Made by a program: the position numbers and the translations under genes. A model generated the notes under the pieces. That model made no database searches. It was given only the letters and a program-made list of their open reading frames with translations, and was not told where the DNA came from. Shown here piece by piece: positions 30,465 to 39,193 of a DNA stretch of 64,000 nucleotides. The stretch covers positions 1-64,000 of the IMG/VR virus record IMGVR_UViG_3300035180_002574; one strand, given 5' to 3'. The stretch comes from a virus. The stretch's first letter is position 1; each line of letters begins with the position of its first letter.

Positions 30465-30946
30465 TGTATAATAGATTTCTTAAGGAAATACAAACCAAAA
30501 CAGGTAGAGGAGTATCTTCTACGGTTGATATTCCTGCCGGTCAGCCCATCACCGAAATGGTGGGTGATATTGTTACCTATGATCAGGTAGTGAATCCTGA
30601 TATGTTTTTACAAATTAGTCATCTGTGGTTTATCGGACCGTCTGGTGGTTTAGATGATTTATTTAATCATAGTTGTGATCCTAATTCCTATTTACATATC
30701 GTAGGGAAAAGGGCTATATTGATTTCTTTATATATGATTCCGGCTAATACGGAAATCACATTTGATTATTCTTTGTCTGCTACAGATACCTATGATTCTT
30801 GGAAGATGGACTGTAAATGTGAGTCTACAAATTGTAGGAAAATAATTAGTGGATATCAATATTTAAGTGAAGAAGTAAAGAATAATTATAAGAAACTTGG
30901 AATTGTGCCAATATTTTTGGCGGAGAAAGCTTTTCAGGGACGGTAA
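30464..30946 (+). CDS. SET-domain protein methyltransferase, 160 aa
   Basis: A compact SET domain. GRGVSSTVDIPAGQPITEMV is the N-terminal core, DDLFNHSCDPNSYLHIVGKR has the NHSCDPN pseudoknot motif that binds S-adenosylmethionine, and ITFDYSL supplies the catalytic tyrosine. CKCESTNC resembles a post-SET zinc motif. SET enzymes methylate protein lysines, mostly in eukaryotes and some bacteria; a phage copy might modify host or virion proteins (inference). Confidence 0.8.
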   Translation: MYNRFLKEIQTKTGRGVSSTVDIPAGQPITEMVGDIVTYDQVVNPDMFLQISHLWFIGPSGGLDDLFNHSCDPNSYLHIVGKRAILISLYMIPANTEITFDYSLSATDTYDSWKMDCKCESTNCRKIISGYQYLSEEVKNNYKKLGIVPIFLAEKAFQGR

Positions 30947-30949
30947 TAA

Positions 30950-31582
30950 ATGAGTTTAAAATTCTATGTGATAGATACTGAAACAACTGGATTAAAAGCC
31001 AATTATCATGAAATGACAGAAATTGGTATTATTAGATGTACAGATAGGGTTCAACTACATAGGTTGATTAAGTGCGAATATCCAGAGAGGGCTAATTTTG
31101 ACGCTTTGGCTATCACTAAAAAAACATTAGCTGATTTGGAGCGCGGTAGCGATCGAGCAGCCGTCGTATCTGAATGTAATAAGTTTTTTCAGGAAGATGG
31201 AGCAACTCCCGCTCATCGTTGCATTGTCGCGCACAATGCCCCCTTTGATCGTAAATTTTTACACGCGTTATGGGAACAATGTGGAGAACAATTTCCAGCT
31301 AATTTGTGGTTGGACACCATTGCTTTAACCAAAGTTTACGCCAAACAAATTGGTTTGGTTAAACCAAAGGTCAACTTACACGCCGCATGTGATATTGTTG
31401 GAATTAAGAAGATTTCTGAAGCACATAATGCAAAGGTAGACTCTAGAAACACCTATCTGCTTCATAGAGATTTAGTTGAAGTAAAACAAGTGGATTACCT
31501 TCCTCTTATAAAAACTGCTATTCACGATTTTGCATCATCTGGATCAGATGATGGTCTTGATCCTTCATTATTAGATTTATGA
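30950..31582 (+). CDS. DEDDh 3'-5' exonuclease (DnaQ-like), 210 aa
   Basis: FYVIDTETTGLKANYHEMTE is Exo I (D-x-E), CIVAHNAPFDRKFLHALWEQ is Exo II, and EAHNAKVDSRNTYLL is Exo III with the DEDDh histidine. The fold corresponds to the epsilon proofreading subunit of DNA polymerase III and RNase T. It is related to the exonuclease at 40158. It could proofread or trim nucleic acid. Overlaps the next gene by ATGA. Confidence 0.85.
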   Translation: MSLKFYVIDTETTGLKANYHEMTEIGIIRCTDRVQLHRLIKCEYPERANFDALAITKKTLADLERGSDRAAVVSECNKFFQEDGATPAHRCIVAHNAPFDRKFLHALWEQCGEQFPANLWLDTIALTKVYAKQIGLVKPKVNLHAACDIVGIKKISEAHNAKVDSRNTYLLHRDLVEVKQVDYLPLIKTAIHDFASSGSDDGLDPSLLDL

Positions 31583-32229
31583 GAAACTACAGCCTGGAAT
31601 CTTTTTATTTCAAAATCAGAAAAGATATTTTGTTGATTGAGTCATATTCGGAAATTCCAGAACTATCAAAAATCATAAAAGCTTGTCGTCTCGTCCCGCA
31701 AGATAAAGTGCAAAGAAAAATAACAATCTATCGAGATTGGATAGACGAGTTTGGAAATAAATTATCAATTGATAAAAACAAAAAACCTATCATTTCTTTA
31801 AATGATCTATCCATTGATAGATCTAAATTACCTACATCAGATTTATATTATGGTTTAGATTTGGATAGACAATTAAAGATAAGTAAATTATTATATATTT
31901 GCTATGGGCAAGATGATGACGATTTTACTAAAATGTACTGTGTTACATATTTAGGATTGGATAATTATCTTAGAAGTTTTATTAATTTTGGTGATGGAGA
32001 ATGGATTAGAGTTTCTCCTTTAATACTTGGAATGAAACATTTATCCAATATTTTTACAAATTTGGACGTCCGCTATTTTATAGAATTCCCGAATAAAGAA
32101 AAATTACCATTCCCTTGCCTTTCGGGTCGGGCGTGGCTAAGTTGTATTCCGGTCCCGATGGACCTTGAACGATATGCAGATAAGGAGCATGAGGCTCTTT
32201 ACTCAGTTATAAAACAAAAAGGAAAATGA
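31579..32229 (+). CDS. Hypothetical protein, 216 aa
   Basis: MRNYSLESFYFKIRKDILLI opens a mixed alpha/beta protein; near the end SGRAWLSCIPVPMDLERYAD resembles the RFKNRAWLSYF block of the plus-strand gene at 25419, so it may be a distant relative. No named family is recognised. Coupled to the exonuclease gene. Confidence 0.65.
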   Translation: MRNYSLESFYFKIRKDILLIESYSEIPELSKIIKACRLVPQDKVQRKITIYRDWIDEFGNKLSIDKNKKPIISLNDLSIDRSKLPTSDLYYGLDLDRQLKISKLLYICYGQDDDDFTKMYCVTYLGLDNYLRSFINFGDGEWIRVSPLILGMKHLSNIFTNLDVRYFIEFPNKEKLPFPCLSGRAWLSCIPVPMDLERYADKEHEALYSVIKQKGK

Positions 32230-32236
32230 AGCAAAT

Positions 32237-32449
32237 ATGTCAGACGATAAATTAGAGTTCGAGGGCGAAGTAATAGATTCTAACAAAGGTCAATTCAAAG
32301 TTAAAGTCAATGAAAATGTCATTGTTCTTTGCTCTTTGAGCGGTAAAATTCGCATGAATTCAATCAAAATCCTTACTGGGGATAAAGTTAGAATTGAAGT
32401 ATCGCCATACGATACGACCAAGGGAAGAATCGTTCACCGTTTTAAGTGA
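32237..32449 (+). CDS. infA: Translation initiation factor IF-1
   Basis: The 70-residue product is full length and has the S1/OB-fold signature of IF-1: EFEGEVIDSNKGQFKVKV, SLSGKIRMNSIKILTGDKV and EVSPYDTTKGRIVHRFK at the C-terminus. IF-1 binds the 30S A site and helps initiator-tRNA selection. Phage-encoded IF-1 is rare, and it joins RF2 as a second translation factor here. The start follows the previous stop by 7 bases. Confidence 0.95.
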   Translation: MSDDKLEFEGEVIDSNKGQFKVKVNENVIVLCSLSGKIRMNSIKILTGDKVRIEVSPYDTTKGRIVHRFK

Positions 32450-32450
32450 A

Positions 32451-33377
32451 TTAAACAACGGCTTCTTCTATCTGGTCTAAGAACTCATCATACTTCTGCA
32501 TCACCTGTTCCGATCTCGCTTGAGTTTGTGGAACGGTTGGTGCAGGAGTTTTTTGTGTTTTAGCTTCAGCAGCGCTGGCATAAGTTTTATATGAGCCAGG
32601 CTTATCAGAAATGAACGGTATAAATTCTTTATACTTTGGATCCGTCATTATCTGTTCTAAAGTTAAAGGACCAATGGTTTTGCCATTTTTTTTAAATATA
32701 AAATTGCCTGTTAATCTGGTCCCATGTGAATAATCAGCATAATCAAGCCCATGGTTAGATTGTCTAAATCCCTGAATTGGTTTACCATTAGTATCATACC
32801 AACCAGTTGCATGCACAAAGTTTGGATCTCCTTCTGGAACTATGAGATCTTTCATGCCGCCACCATAAATGGTATTATCATCAGCCTTGTACTTCGCCAT
32901 CTCTTTTTGATATGAATCGCTAAAATTAGCAATTTCTTTAGAAGAAGTAATGGCATGAGAGCTAGGATCAATGGGCTTCGGTGGTATCTTCGCAGTAGAA
33001 GCTTCATAAATTTGTTTGGACATCTTACCTGTTGGTAAACTTAGTCCAAAGTGGTGGGCGATCCTCTCCGCAACAACAGGAGAGACCGGCACCTTAAGAC
33101 CATCAATGGTCAGATAATCTGGCATGACGTCATAGCTGGCGGACACTCCGTTTACCGGAGGTAATGTCACTGCCACCATTCTGGGTGGTGGCATCTTAAT
33201 CGCTTCTTGATAGACCAGTTCATCCCTATCTTTCCCCATAGGAAGAGCCATGAATCTTTCTCGGAAAGATCCTTTTTTTGGAGCGATTGGGGCGCCTAAT
33301 TTCTGAAGAGCCTCTTTTCTTTTTAAGATTGCCCAGCTCCTGAGTTGCACTATTCTATCTGATTCAAAACGACTCAT
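32451..33377 (-). CDS. Hypothetical protein with YADYSHG domain, 308 aa
   Basis: Opens MSRFESDRIVQLRSWAILKR. The shared domain with the next gene includes LSLPTGKMSKQIYEASTAKI, then GWYDTNGKPIQGFRQSN and GLDYADYSHGTRLTGNFIFK, and near the end TDPKYKEFIPF. The C-terminus is Thr/Pro/Ala rich. The conserved His residues (HGLDYADYSHG) suggest an enzyme or metal site, but I cannot name the family. Tail to tail with infA. Confidence 0.7.
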   Translation of the reverse strand: MSRFESDRIVQLRSWAILKRKEALQKLGAPIAPKKGSFRERFMALPMGKDRDELVYQEAIKMPPPRMVAVTLPPVNGVSASYDVMPDYLTIDGLKVPVSPVVAERIAHHFGLSLPTGKMSKQIYEASTAKIPPKPIDPSSHAITSSKEIANFSDSYQKEMAKYKADDNTIYGGGMKDLIVPEGDPNFVHATGWYDTNGKPIQGFRQSNHGLDYADYSHGTRLTGNFIFKKNGKTIGPLTLEQIMTDPKYKEFIPFISDKPGSYKTYASAAEAKTQKTPAPTVPQTQARSEQVMQKYDEFLDQIEEAVV

Positions 33378-33380
33378 GTA

Positions 33381-34184
33381 TTAATACCTGGTAAATAGTA
33401 GAGGACCCTCATCGCTAAGCAATTTACTTAATACTGGATCAGTAAAAGCCTGGTGTATTCTCATGGGAGATCCATTTACCATTATATCATTAGCGATTAA
33501 TCTAATACCATGACTATAGTCAGCATATAAATCATCGTGATCTGATGGATTTAGATCTTGAATTGGCTTGCCGTCTGGCAAAAGGAACCACCCATAGATG
33601 GCTACCCTTTTATTAGGATTATTTGGTCTTAAAGCATTGGTAAGAACCACATCTTTCTTGTGCCCTGTCGTCAAGGCACTGTGATCTAGACCAACCAATT
33701 GATTATTAATGGTTGAGTTATGAACACCTATTCTATAGGTTGATAGCATTTCTAGATTGTAAGGGGGTCCCCAAGGTTTAGGCGCTAACTTATTTTTAGC
33801 AGAACTCCAAATATCATTGCACATTTTTCTAGTTGGTAAAGTACAATCATATTTATCAGCGATGGCTTGAGCAGTATGAGGATTCATTGGCATACGAACA
33901 TAATCTTGTTCACTTCCAATAGATAATACATCGGGCATTACTAAATAGGTAATTTTATTTGTGCCATCAGATAATTCAATAGGGACCATTCTTCTTAAAA
34001 AGTCCGGAATGTTACCGTGAATAAATTCACTAAGAATATTTTGTTCACGAACAGCTCCGCTCAAATTCATATTGTTTTGAATGAAGGCAGAACCCGTTAT
34101 AGATCCTGGGTCGCGCGGAGGAATAGGACCACCGCTACCTGCAATACCATTAAGAGCACTAAAAATATCTATTGTCATAACCAT
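33381..34184 (-). CDS. Paralogue with YADYSHG domain, 267 aa
   Basis: Paralogous to the gene at 32451: CTLPTRKMCNDIWSSAKNKL, then GWFLLPDGKPIQDLNPSD and DLYADYSHGIRLIANDIMVN, and TDPVLSKLLSDEG. The N-terminus is Gly/Pro rich (IAGSGGPIPPRDPGSITGSA). The two genes are 3 bases apart. A structural or cell-wall-related role is possible, but is a guess. Confidence 0.7.
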   Translation of the reverse strand: MVMTIDIFSALNGIAGSGGPIPPRDPGSITGSAFIQNNMNLSGAVREQNILSEFIHGNIPDFLRRMVPIELSDGTNKITYLVMPDVLSIGSEQDYVRMPMNPHTAQAIADKYDCTLPTRKMCNDIWSSAKNKLAPKPWGPPYNLEMLSTYRIGVHNSTINNQLVGLDHSALTTGHKKDVVLTNALRPNNPNKRVAIYGWFLLPDGKPIQDLNPSDHDDLYADYSHGIRLIANDIMVNGSPMRIHQAFTDPVLSKLLSDEGPLLFTRY

Positions 34185-34295
34185 CTCCCTTTAACTTACA
34201 TACTTGTATGTAAAAATATTCTATTTAAGACAGGCTTGACTTCTAATTTTTAGTAATTATGGTTTAGAAAAACGCGCTTCATTTGCGGAGTAATT

Positions 34296-35351
34296 ATGAA
34301 CATAATTGAAGGTTTAACATTTGATGACGTCCTACTTGTCCCCAAATATTCTTTGGTTGGTAGTAGGTCGGAAATAGATATTTCAGCGAGTATGGGTGAT
34401 TATAAATTCAATCATCCTATCATACCCGCTAATATGAAAACCATAACTGGAAGAGAGATGGCACTAGAAGTCTCTAGATCTGGTGGGCTATCTATTTTAC
34501 ATAGATTTATGCCAATTGAAGATCAGTTTGAAATCGCTAAAGACATGATAGATGAATTTGGTTTATCAAAACAATTTGCGGTTTCTGTTGGAATTAAAAA
34601 CGAAGATAAATTATCGGTTAATACTTTTTATGAAATAGGAGTTAGGATTTTTTGCATAGATATTGCGCATGGTGATTCAGCTCATTGTGAATCCATGACA
34701 AAATGGATGAAAGAAACTTATCCAGACATATTTTTGATTGCGGGAAATATTGCAACCAGAGAAGGCGCTAGAAGATTGTGGCTGGCAGGGGCTGATGCTG
34801 TAAAAGTTGGTATTGGACCTGGCTCACTTTGTACGACCAGAATTGAAACTGGAAATGGGGTGCCTCAACTTACAGCTTTAGAAGACGTATATAATGAAAA
34901 AACCACATTGCGCAAGCAATATTGGTGTGATGAGACTCGTAGATGGAAAAGCTCAATCTCGCGAGAGATTTATATTATCGCAGATGGTGGGATTAAATCC
35001 GCTGGAGATATTGTTAAAGCCCTATGTTTTTCAGATATGGTCATGGCTGGCAATTTATTTGCTGGGTGTGTGGAAACTCCCGGAACAACGTTATTGATTG
35101 ACGGGCATTCATATAAAGAATATGCTGGCAGCTCTACTCATAAGAATTCTCATAAGGAAGGTGTGGTCGCCCTAGTTAATTCTAAGGGAAGATTTCAGGA
35201 TGTACTTACTAAATTATTAGAGGGGTTACGTTCCGGATGTTCTTATCAAGGCGCAAGAAATTTAACAGATCTTAGGGTTAATCCGACATTTGTTAAGATA
35301 ACATCTGCTGGTTTGAAAGAGTCTCACCCACACGACGTTATCGTTAAATGA
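34296..35351 (+). CDS. IMP dehydrogenase/GMP reductase-family enzyme, 351 aa
   Basis: ATG 34296 follows GGAG. It opens with [14 protein letters not shown], typical of IMPDH/GMPR. The catalytic loop [18 protein letters not shown] holds the active cysteine; [16 protein letters not shown] is the phosphate site; the end [14 protein letters not shown] is IMPDH-like. There is no CBS pair, and the length suits GMP reductase. It probably acts on IMP/GMP in guanine nucleotide supply; which reaction is uncertain. Confidence 0.85.
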   Translation: MNIIEGLTFDDVLLVPKYSLVGSRSEIDISASMGDYKFNHPIIPANMKTITGREMALEVSRSGGLSILHRFMPIEDQFEIAKDMIDEFGLSKQFAVSVGIKNEDKLSVNTFYEIGVRIFCIDIAHGDSAHCESMTKWMKETYPDIFLIAGNIATREGARRLWLAGADAVKVGIGPGSLCTTRIETGNGVPQLTALEDVYNEKTTLRKQYWCDETRRWKSSISREIYIIADGGIKSAGDIVKALCFSDMVMAGNLFAGCVETPGTTLLIDGHSYKEYAGSSTHKNSHKEGVVALVNSKGRFQDVLTKLLEGLRSGCSYQGARNLTDLRVNPTFVKITSAGLKESHPHDVIVK

Positions 35352-35358
35352 GTTAAAT

Positions 35359-35544
35359 ATGTGGAAGACTAAAAAAGATCTATTACAGATAATTTCTTGG
35401 ATTTTTGCAGGAATTGTCATTATTCAAAGTCTTATATCTGGTATAAAATATGGTTGTTGGGGCGGGTTTATTGTTTTATTGGTTGGGGCGGTGTTAGGAA
35501 CTGCTTATTACTATTACAAAATTAGTCAATTCAAACAAATTTGA
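35359..35544 (+). CDS. Small membrane protein, 61 aa
   Basis: MWKTKKDLLQIISWIFAGIV opens two hydrophobic helices (IISWIFAGIVIIQSLI and GGFIVLLVGAVLGTAYYYY) separated by a short loop, with basic ends. It lies between IMPDH/GMPR and thyA with tight spacing. Holin-like topology is possible, but the neighbourhood does not support lysis particularly. Confidence 0.6.
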   Translation: MWKTKKDLLQIISWIFAGIVIIQSLISGIKYGCWGGFIVLLVGAVLGTAYYYYKISQFKQI

Positions 35545-35550
35545 GAATAC

Positions 35551-36468
35551 ATGAATACAGAAGAAAGAGCTTACCTAGACTTATTGACCAAGATAATTAA
35601 CCTTGGCGATGAGAGGTTAGATAGGACGGGCGTAGGTACATATTCTTTATTTGGGAGTCAGCTTAGATTCTCATTGGAAAATAATCAAATACCAATGTTG
35701 ACTACTAAAAAGATGTTTTCTAAAGGCGTTATCGAAGAGCTTCTCTTCTTCCTTCGAGGAGATACGGATACTAAAATATTGGAAGAAGCTGGCGTCAATA
35801 TTTGGAAGGGTAATACTACCCGAGACTTCTTAGATAAACGAGGTTTGGCATATCTTCCAGAAGGAGATATGGGAAAAGGATATGGTTTTCAATGGAGAAA
35901 TTTTGGAGGACAAACCTATAACAACTCTTCTCCGCACTTTTGGAAAATTATGTCGTCTCCTCCCGGAACCGATCAATTACTAGAATTAATTGATGGGTTA
36001 CAAAAAGATCCTTTCGGTCGCAGACATATTATAACTGCTTGGAACCCAAATCAGTTAGACGAAATGGCATTACCCCCATGTCATATATTAGTTCAGTTCT
36101 ATGTAAGTTCTGACAATAAATTATCTTCTCAGTTTTATATGAGATCGGTAGATTCCTTTTTAGGACTTCCGTTTAATATCTTGAGCTATGCTATTTTGAC
36201 CCGTATTGTGGCTCAGACAGTGGGTATGGAAGCCAAAGAAATTGTTTTCGTGGGCGGCGACACACATGTTTATAAGAATCATCTTCAGCAGGTGGTGACA
36301 CAGATCGGTCGCAACCCACATGAATTTCCTACATTGACCATAAACGCCAACTTATCTGGCGGTAATATTGATGAAAAAATTCAGGCAATCGAAAATCTAA
36401 AATTAGAAAATTTCGTAATTGAAGGATACCGAAGTCATCCGGCAATTAAGGCAGAGATGGCGATATAA
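35551..36468 (+). CDS. thyA: Thymidylate synthase
   Basis: Converts dUMP to dTMP with methylene-tetrahydrofolate. DRTGVGTYSLFGSQLRFSLE is the N-terminal core, ALPPCHILVQFYV holds the catalytic cysteine, and MRSVDSFLGLPFNILSYA contains the dUMP-binding Arg-Ser and Asn (Asn rather than Asp favours thymidylate over hydroxymethylcytidylate synthase). GGDTHVYKNHLQQV completes the site. 305 residues, slightly long. Overlaps the start of the DHFR gene by one base. Confidence 0.95.
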   Translation: MNTEERAYLDLLTKIINLGDERLDRTGVGTYSLFGSQLRFSLENNQIPMLTTKKMFSKGVIEELLFFLRGDTDTKILEEAGVNIWKGNTTRDFLDKRGLAYLPEGDMGKGYGFQWRNFGGQTYNNSSPHFWKIMSSPPGTDQLLELIDGLQKDPFGRRHIITAWNPNQLDEMALPPCHILVQFYVSSDNKLSSQFYMRSVDSFLGLPFNILSYAILTRIVAQTVGMEAKEIVFVGGDTHVYKNHLQQVVTQIGRNPHEFPTLTINANLSGGNIDEKIQAIENLKLENFVIEGYRSHPAIKAEMAI

Positions 36469-36968
36469 TGTTTCCCACGGTAACTATGATAGCTGCCGTC
36501 TCCCAAGATGGAGTTTTGGGAGTAGATGGCAAGATACCTTGGATTGGGAAATATCCTTCCGATCTTAAACGCTTTAAAAGATTAACATCTGGAGCCAGTG
36601 TGGTGATGGGATCCAAAACATACCAATCCATTGGCAAACCACTGCCAAATAGACATAACTATGTGGTAAGTAGCCAGCCACACTTATATCCAGAAGTGTC
36701 GGTAGTAAATAGACCGTTTACTGCTGTTAGAGAATCATTTTATGTACATCCGACATCCAATGTTTGGATTATTGGCGGAGCATCTATTTATCTGCAATCA
36801 ATGGGTATTGCTGATTATATTGATCTTACTATTATACCAGAAACTATAAATCCATATCACACACATGATATAGCAAGATTTCCATGGATTAATCCATGTC
36901 AATTTAGAATTGTAAGGTCAGATCCTGGTGAAGATGGATTGCTTCATCTTTTATATCAGAAATATTAG
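36468..36968 (+). CDS. folA: Dihydrofolate reductase
   Basis: MFPTVTMIAAVSQDGVLGVD and GKIPWIGKYPSDLKRFK give the DHFR N-terminus with the PW loop and the carboxylate; VVMGSKTYQSIGKPLPNRHN is the NADPH-binding block; VWIIGGASIYLQSM is the second GG motif. It regenerates tetrahydrofolate used up by ThyA, with which it forms an operon. 166 residues, normal for the family. Confidence 0.93.
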   Translation: MFPTVTMIAAVSQDGVLGVDGKIPWIGKYPSDLKRFKRLTSGASVVMGSKTYQSIGKPLPNRHNYVVSSQPHLYPEVSVVNRPFTAVRESFYVHPTSNVWIIGGASIYLQSMGIADYIDLTIIPETINPYHTHDIARFPWINPCQFRIVRSDPGEDGLLHLLYQKY

Positions 36969-37624
36969 ATCATACCGAGAATCACATCTAGCGGAAATCC
37001 TGAGCCGGGATCTGTGTGATTAGATTTTTTAAATGCCTTGGACACTTCTGCGTGGGTAGTTATGCCTTTCTTGCCAGCTATAAGTCCAGCAGCATCCACG
37101 AATTGAGTTGGTATTCCATAAGTACTACACCAACTAGAAATAATTGAAGCTGCATTCTTTAAGGTTTTCTGGCGCTTAAGCCAGTCTTCTCTTTTCATAG
37201 AGGCATATCCAACAATCTCGATATGTAAACCGTCCCTGTTAGCCCCCGGTGCTGCCCAAGGCTCTGCCGCATCTGGCAAAGTTCTAAATACTCCATCCTC
37301 ACCTACAACAAACTGAGTTGAACCAGTTGATTGAGGGGCTTGGAAGTATTGCGCCGTACTCTTGGCGCTTCCGCTTTCGGTGGAATGTATAACAACCCAC
37401 TTAATATTTTTGAGATCCCTAGCCCCACTATCATGCTTGGCACGAAGAGTTTGAACCTCATCACTCATTTGAGGTTTTTGCTGCACCCCCGAGCCTGGAA
37501 TTTCTTTTTCTATCTGCTCGTATAGATCCTGTAATTGTTGGTCTATTTGAGCGATGTACTGGCTAATTTTTCTCATGGAGAAATACAGAAAAATTAGCAG
37601 AATGCTAAGAAACAAAAATCCCAC
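36965..37624 (-). CDS. N-acetylmuramoyl-L-alanine amidase (Amidase_2), membrane-anchored
   Basis: WVVIHSTESGSAKSTAQYFQ has the zinc His of Amidase_2, GLHIEIVGYASM the second site, and TTHAEVSKAFKKSNHTDPGS the final His and catalytic block. It should cleave peptidoglycan at the MurNAc-L-Ala bond at lysis. The N-terminus (FLFLSILLIFLYFSM) is a signal anchor if GTG 37624 is the start, but that GTG is inside a terminator hairpin; ATG 37576 (MRKISQYIAQ) would remove the anchor. A coiled region links to the catalytic domain. Start uncertain. Confidence 0.85.
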   Translation of the reverse strand: MGFLFLSILLIFLYFSMRKISQYIAQIDQQLQDLYEQIEKEIPGSGVQQKPQMSDEVQTLRAKHDSGARDLKNIKWVVIHSTESGSAKSTAQYFQAPQSTGSTQFVVGEDGVFRTLPDAAEPWAAPGANRDGLHIEIVGYASMKREDWLKRQKTLKNAASIISSWCSTYGIPTQFVDAAGLIAGKKGITTHAEVSKAFKKSNHTDPGSGFPLDVILGMI

Positions 37625-37644
37625 GAATATAAAATATTCGTGGG
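37620..37644 (-). terminator. Hairpin terminator overlapping the amidase 5' end
   Basis: CCCACGAATAT and ATATTCGTGGG form a perfect 11-bp stem with a three-base loop; on the minus strand it is followed by ATTTTTGTTT. It sits between gene 37668-38162 and the amidase and may decouple or attenuate amidase transcription. Confidence 0.7.
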
Positions 37645-37667
37645 ATTTTAAATTTCAGAAAATTATT

Positions 37668-38162
37668 TTAGACTGGTTCTTCGTAGAAGTAAACCGAGAC
37701 GCCTTTTTCAATCAAACATTTTGAAAGAAGCGCGCTAAGTTCCGGGATCGAATCCGTTAGTAATGTAGAAACGTGAACAGTTGCTTTTTCATATTTGGCA
37801 GACGCACAAACTTTATTCAAGCACGATTCAAGAGCATCAAGGTCGGTATCTAATTTGTCGGTTTGACAAAGCATGTGAATTACCCAGGTATCGCTCTGAA
37901 CCGCGGTAGTGTTGGTCGCGCCCAATTTATAGTCTCCAGTACGGGTATTATACCAGCCTTTAGCCTCTTCCTTTACCTTCTTCCACTTCTTATCGAATAA
38001 GGGGTAAAGGGGACTTTCAGTCTTTCCTGCCATATTATTAATGGATAGGACGAATCTTAATCCAGCATTTTCTGGAGCTAAAATGCTTCCCTTGATCAAT
38101 TTGGTTTTGCCCATTGGCTGAAATCTATTCTTTTCTTCGGTGTTAGTTAGTGGTTTGCTCAT
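37668..38162 (-). CDS. Macro-like protein (tentative), 164 aa
   Basis: ATG 38162 follows AAGGAA. MSKPLTNTEEKNRFQPMGKT precedes SILAPENAGLRFVLSINNMA; the layout KLGATNTTAVQSDTWVIHML, then a helix (LDALESCLNKVCASAKYEKA) and TVHVSTLLTDSIPELSALLS, and the end VSVYFYEEPV, recall phage macro-domain (ADP-ribose-binding) proteins. The glycine loops of active macro domains are weak here. The call is a pattern-based guess. Confidence 0.45.
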   Translation of the reverse strand: MSKPLTNTEEKNRFQPMGKTKLIKGSILAPENAGLRFVLSINNMAGKTESPLYPLFDKKWKKVKEEAKGWYNTRTGDYKLGATNTTAVQSDTWVIHMLCQTDKLDTDLDALESCLNKVCASAKYEKATVHVSTLLTDSIPELSALLSKCLIEKGVSVYFYEEPV

Positions 38163-38198
38163 TTTATGTTCCTTAATTACTCCACGCACTACTATATA

Positions 38199-38582
38199 TC
38201 AGCGATCGAAGTCTTTTAGGTTTTCTGGATCTTCTGCTAGCTTTTCTAATTTGTTTTTTACCTCATCGAAATGACCGATAAAAAAGTAAAACCCAGTAAC
38301 CAATTCCGATGAATAAGAGTCCGTTATTAAGAAAATCGGCTTGTTATTGGCGTTTTTCATTAAATGAAATACTGCGCAAATTGCGCTAATCAGCCCGTCA
38401 TATCTTGGTTTGGTTTTATCTTTTTCTCGCAAAATAAATGAAAAGGCGGCATTTTCTAAGACGCTCGATGCAAGTTTAGAAGCTAAACCATTTAGAACAA
38501 CCGATTCATTTATCTGATCTGCTCTGCCTTCATGTGTATGATTGTCATCAATGTAATGAGTGTTGTCGAATAAAAAAATCAT
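38199..38582 (-). CDS. Hypothetical protein, 127 aa
   Basis: MIFLFDNTHYIDDNHTHEGR opens an alpha/beta protein with many acidic and His residues near the N-terminus and a strand KPIFLITDSYSSELVTGFYF. No domain is recognised. Its start overlaps the stop of the HAD gene by ATGA, so the two are coupled. Confidence 0.65.
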   Translation of the reverse strand: MIFLFDNTHYIDDNHTHEGRADQINESVVLNGLASKLASSVLENAAFSFILREKDKTKPRYDGLISAICAVFHLMKNANNKPIFLITDSYSSELVTGFYFFIGHFDEVKNKLEKLAEDPENLKDFDR

Positions 38583-39193
38583 AATCTCTCCACAATGTTT
38601 TCAAGCTCGCCCATCTTGCCGAAATAGTTTTTTGCATCATCTAATGTAAACTGAAATGTTTTGAATCCAAATTTTTGGGAGGCTTCCAAATTTTCTGACA
38701 GATCATCTATGTAAACACAATTTTTGAATTCTGGATTAGACATTAAAAAACTAATATAGAACAGATCATTTGGTTTGCGGGCACCAACTTGGCAACTAAA
38801 ATGTTTAATAGCTTCTCTATAGAAATTATAACTTCCAAGTGTTTTTTTCATCATTTCGGCGTGTTCGGGTCCTATATTAGATAATAAAGCAATCTTAAGA
38901 TCATATTTTTCTTGCCACTCATCTAGTTTGCCTAAAAAATATGGGTTTGCAGTTATACATCCTTCCCACTCATATTTAATGATATCTATAATTACTTCAG
39001 ATCTAATATGTAATTTATCTCGTAGTTCTGCTGCAATATCTGTAAGCCCGAGATCATGAGATTTTTGAATCCTTTGAATAAAGTATTTGGCTTCCTCCAA
39101 CGTGGTATTGGCGTGCTTGGAGATTGCTTCAAACAACTTTCTAAAATCAACATAACATAAAACGTTACCTATATCTATAGCTAAATACTTCAT
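38579..39193 (-). CDS. HAD-superfamily hydrolase, 204 aa
   Basis: MKYLAIDIGNVLCYVDF carries motif I with the nucleophilic Asp (second Asp replaced, as in several D-x-G-N-V-x HADs); IALLSNIGPEHAEMM is motif II; VGARKPNDLFYISFL has the motif III Lys; NCVYIDDLSENLEAS is motif IV. A helical cap lies between I and II. It is probably a phosphatase of unknown substrate. Coupled to both neighbours by ATGA overlaps. Confidence 0.8.
   Translation of the reverse strand: MKYLAIDIGNVLCYVDFRKLFEAISKHANTTLEEAKYFIQRIQKSHDLGLTDIAAELRDKLHIRSEVIIDIIKYEWEGCITANPYFLGKLDEWQEKYDLKIALLSNIGPEHAEMMKKTLGSYNFYREAIKHFSCQVGARKPNDLFYISFLMSNPEFKNCVYIDDLSENLEASQKFGFKTFQFTLDDAKNYFGKMGELENIVERL

Noticed and set aside
35551-36468. 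dCMP hydroxymethylase instead of thymidylate synthase
   Set aside because: The PFNILSYA motif has Asn at the dUMP-specific position, where hydroxymethylases carry Asp, and a DHFR gene follows.
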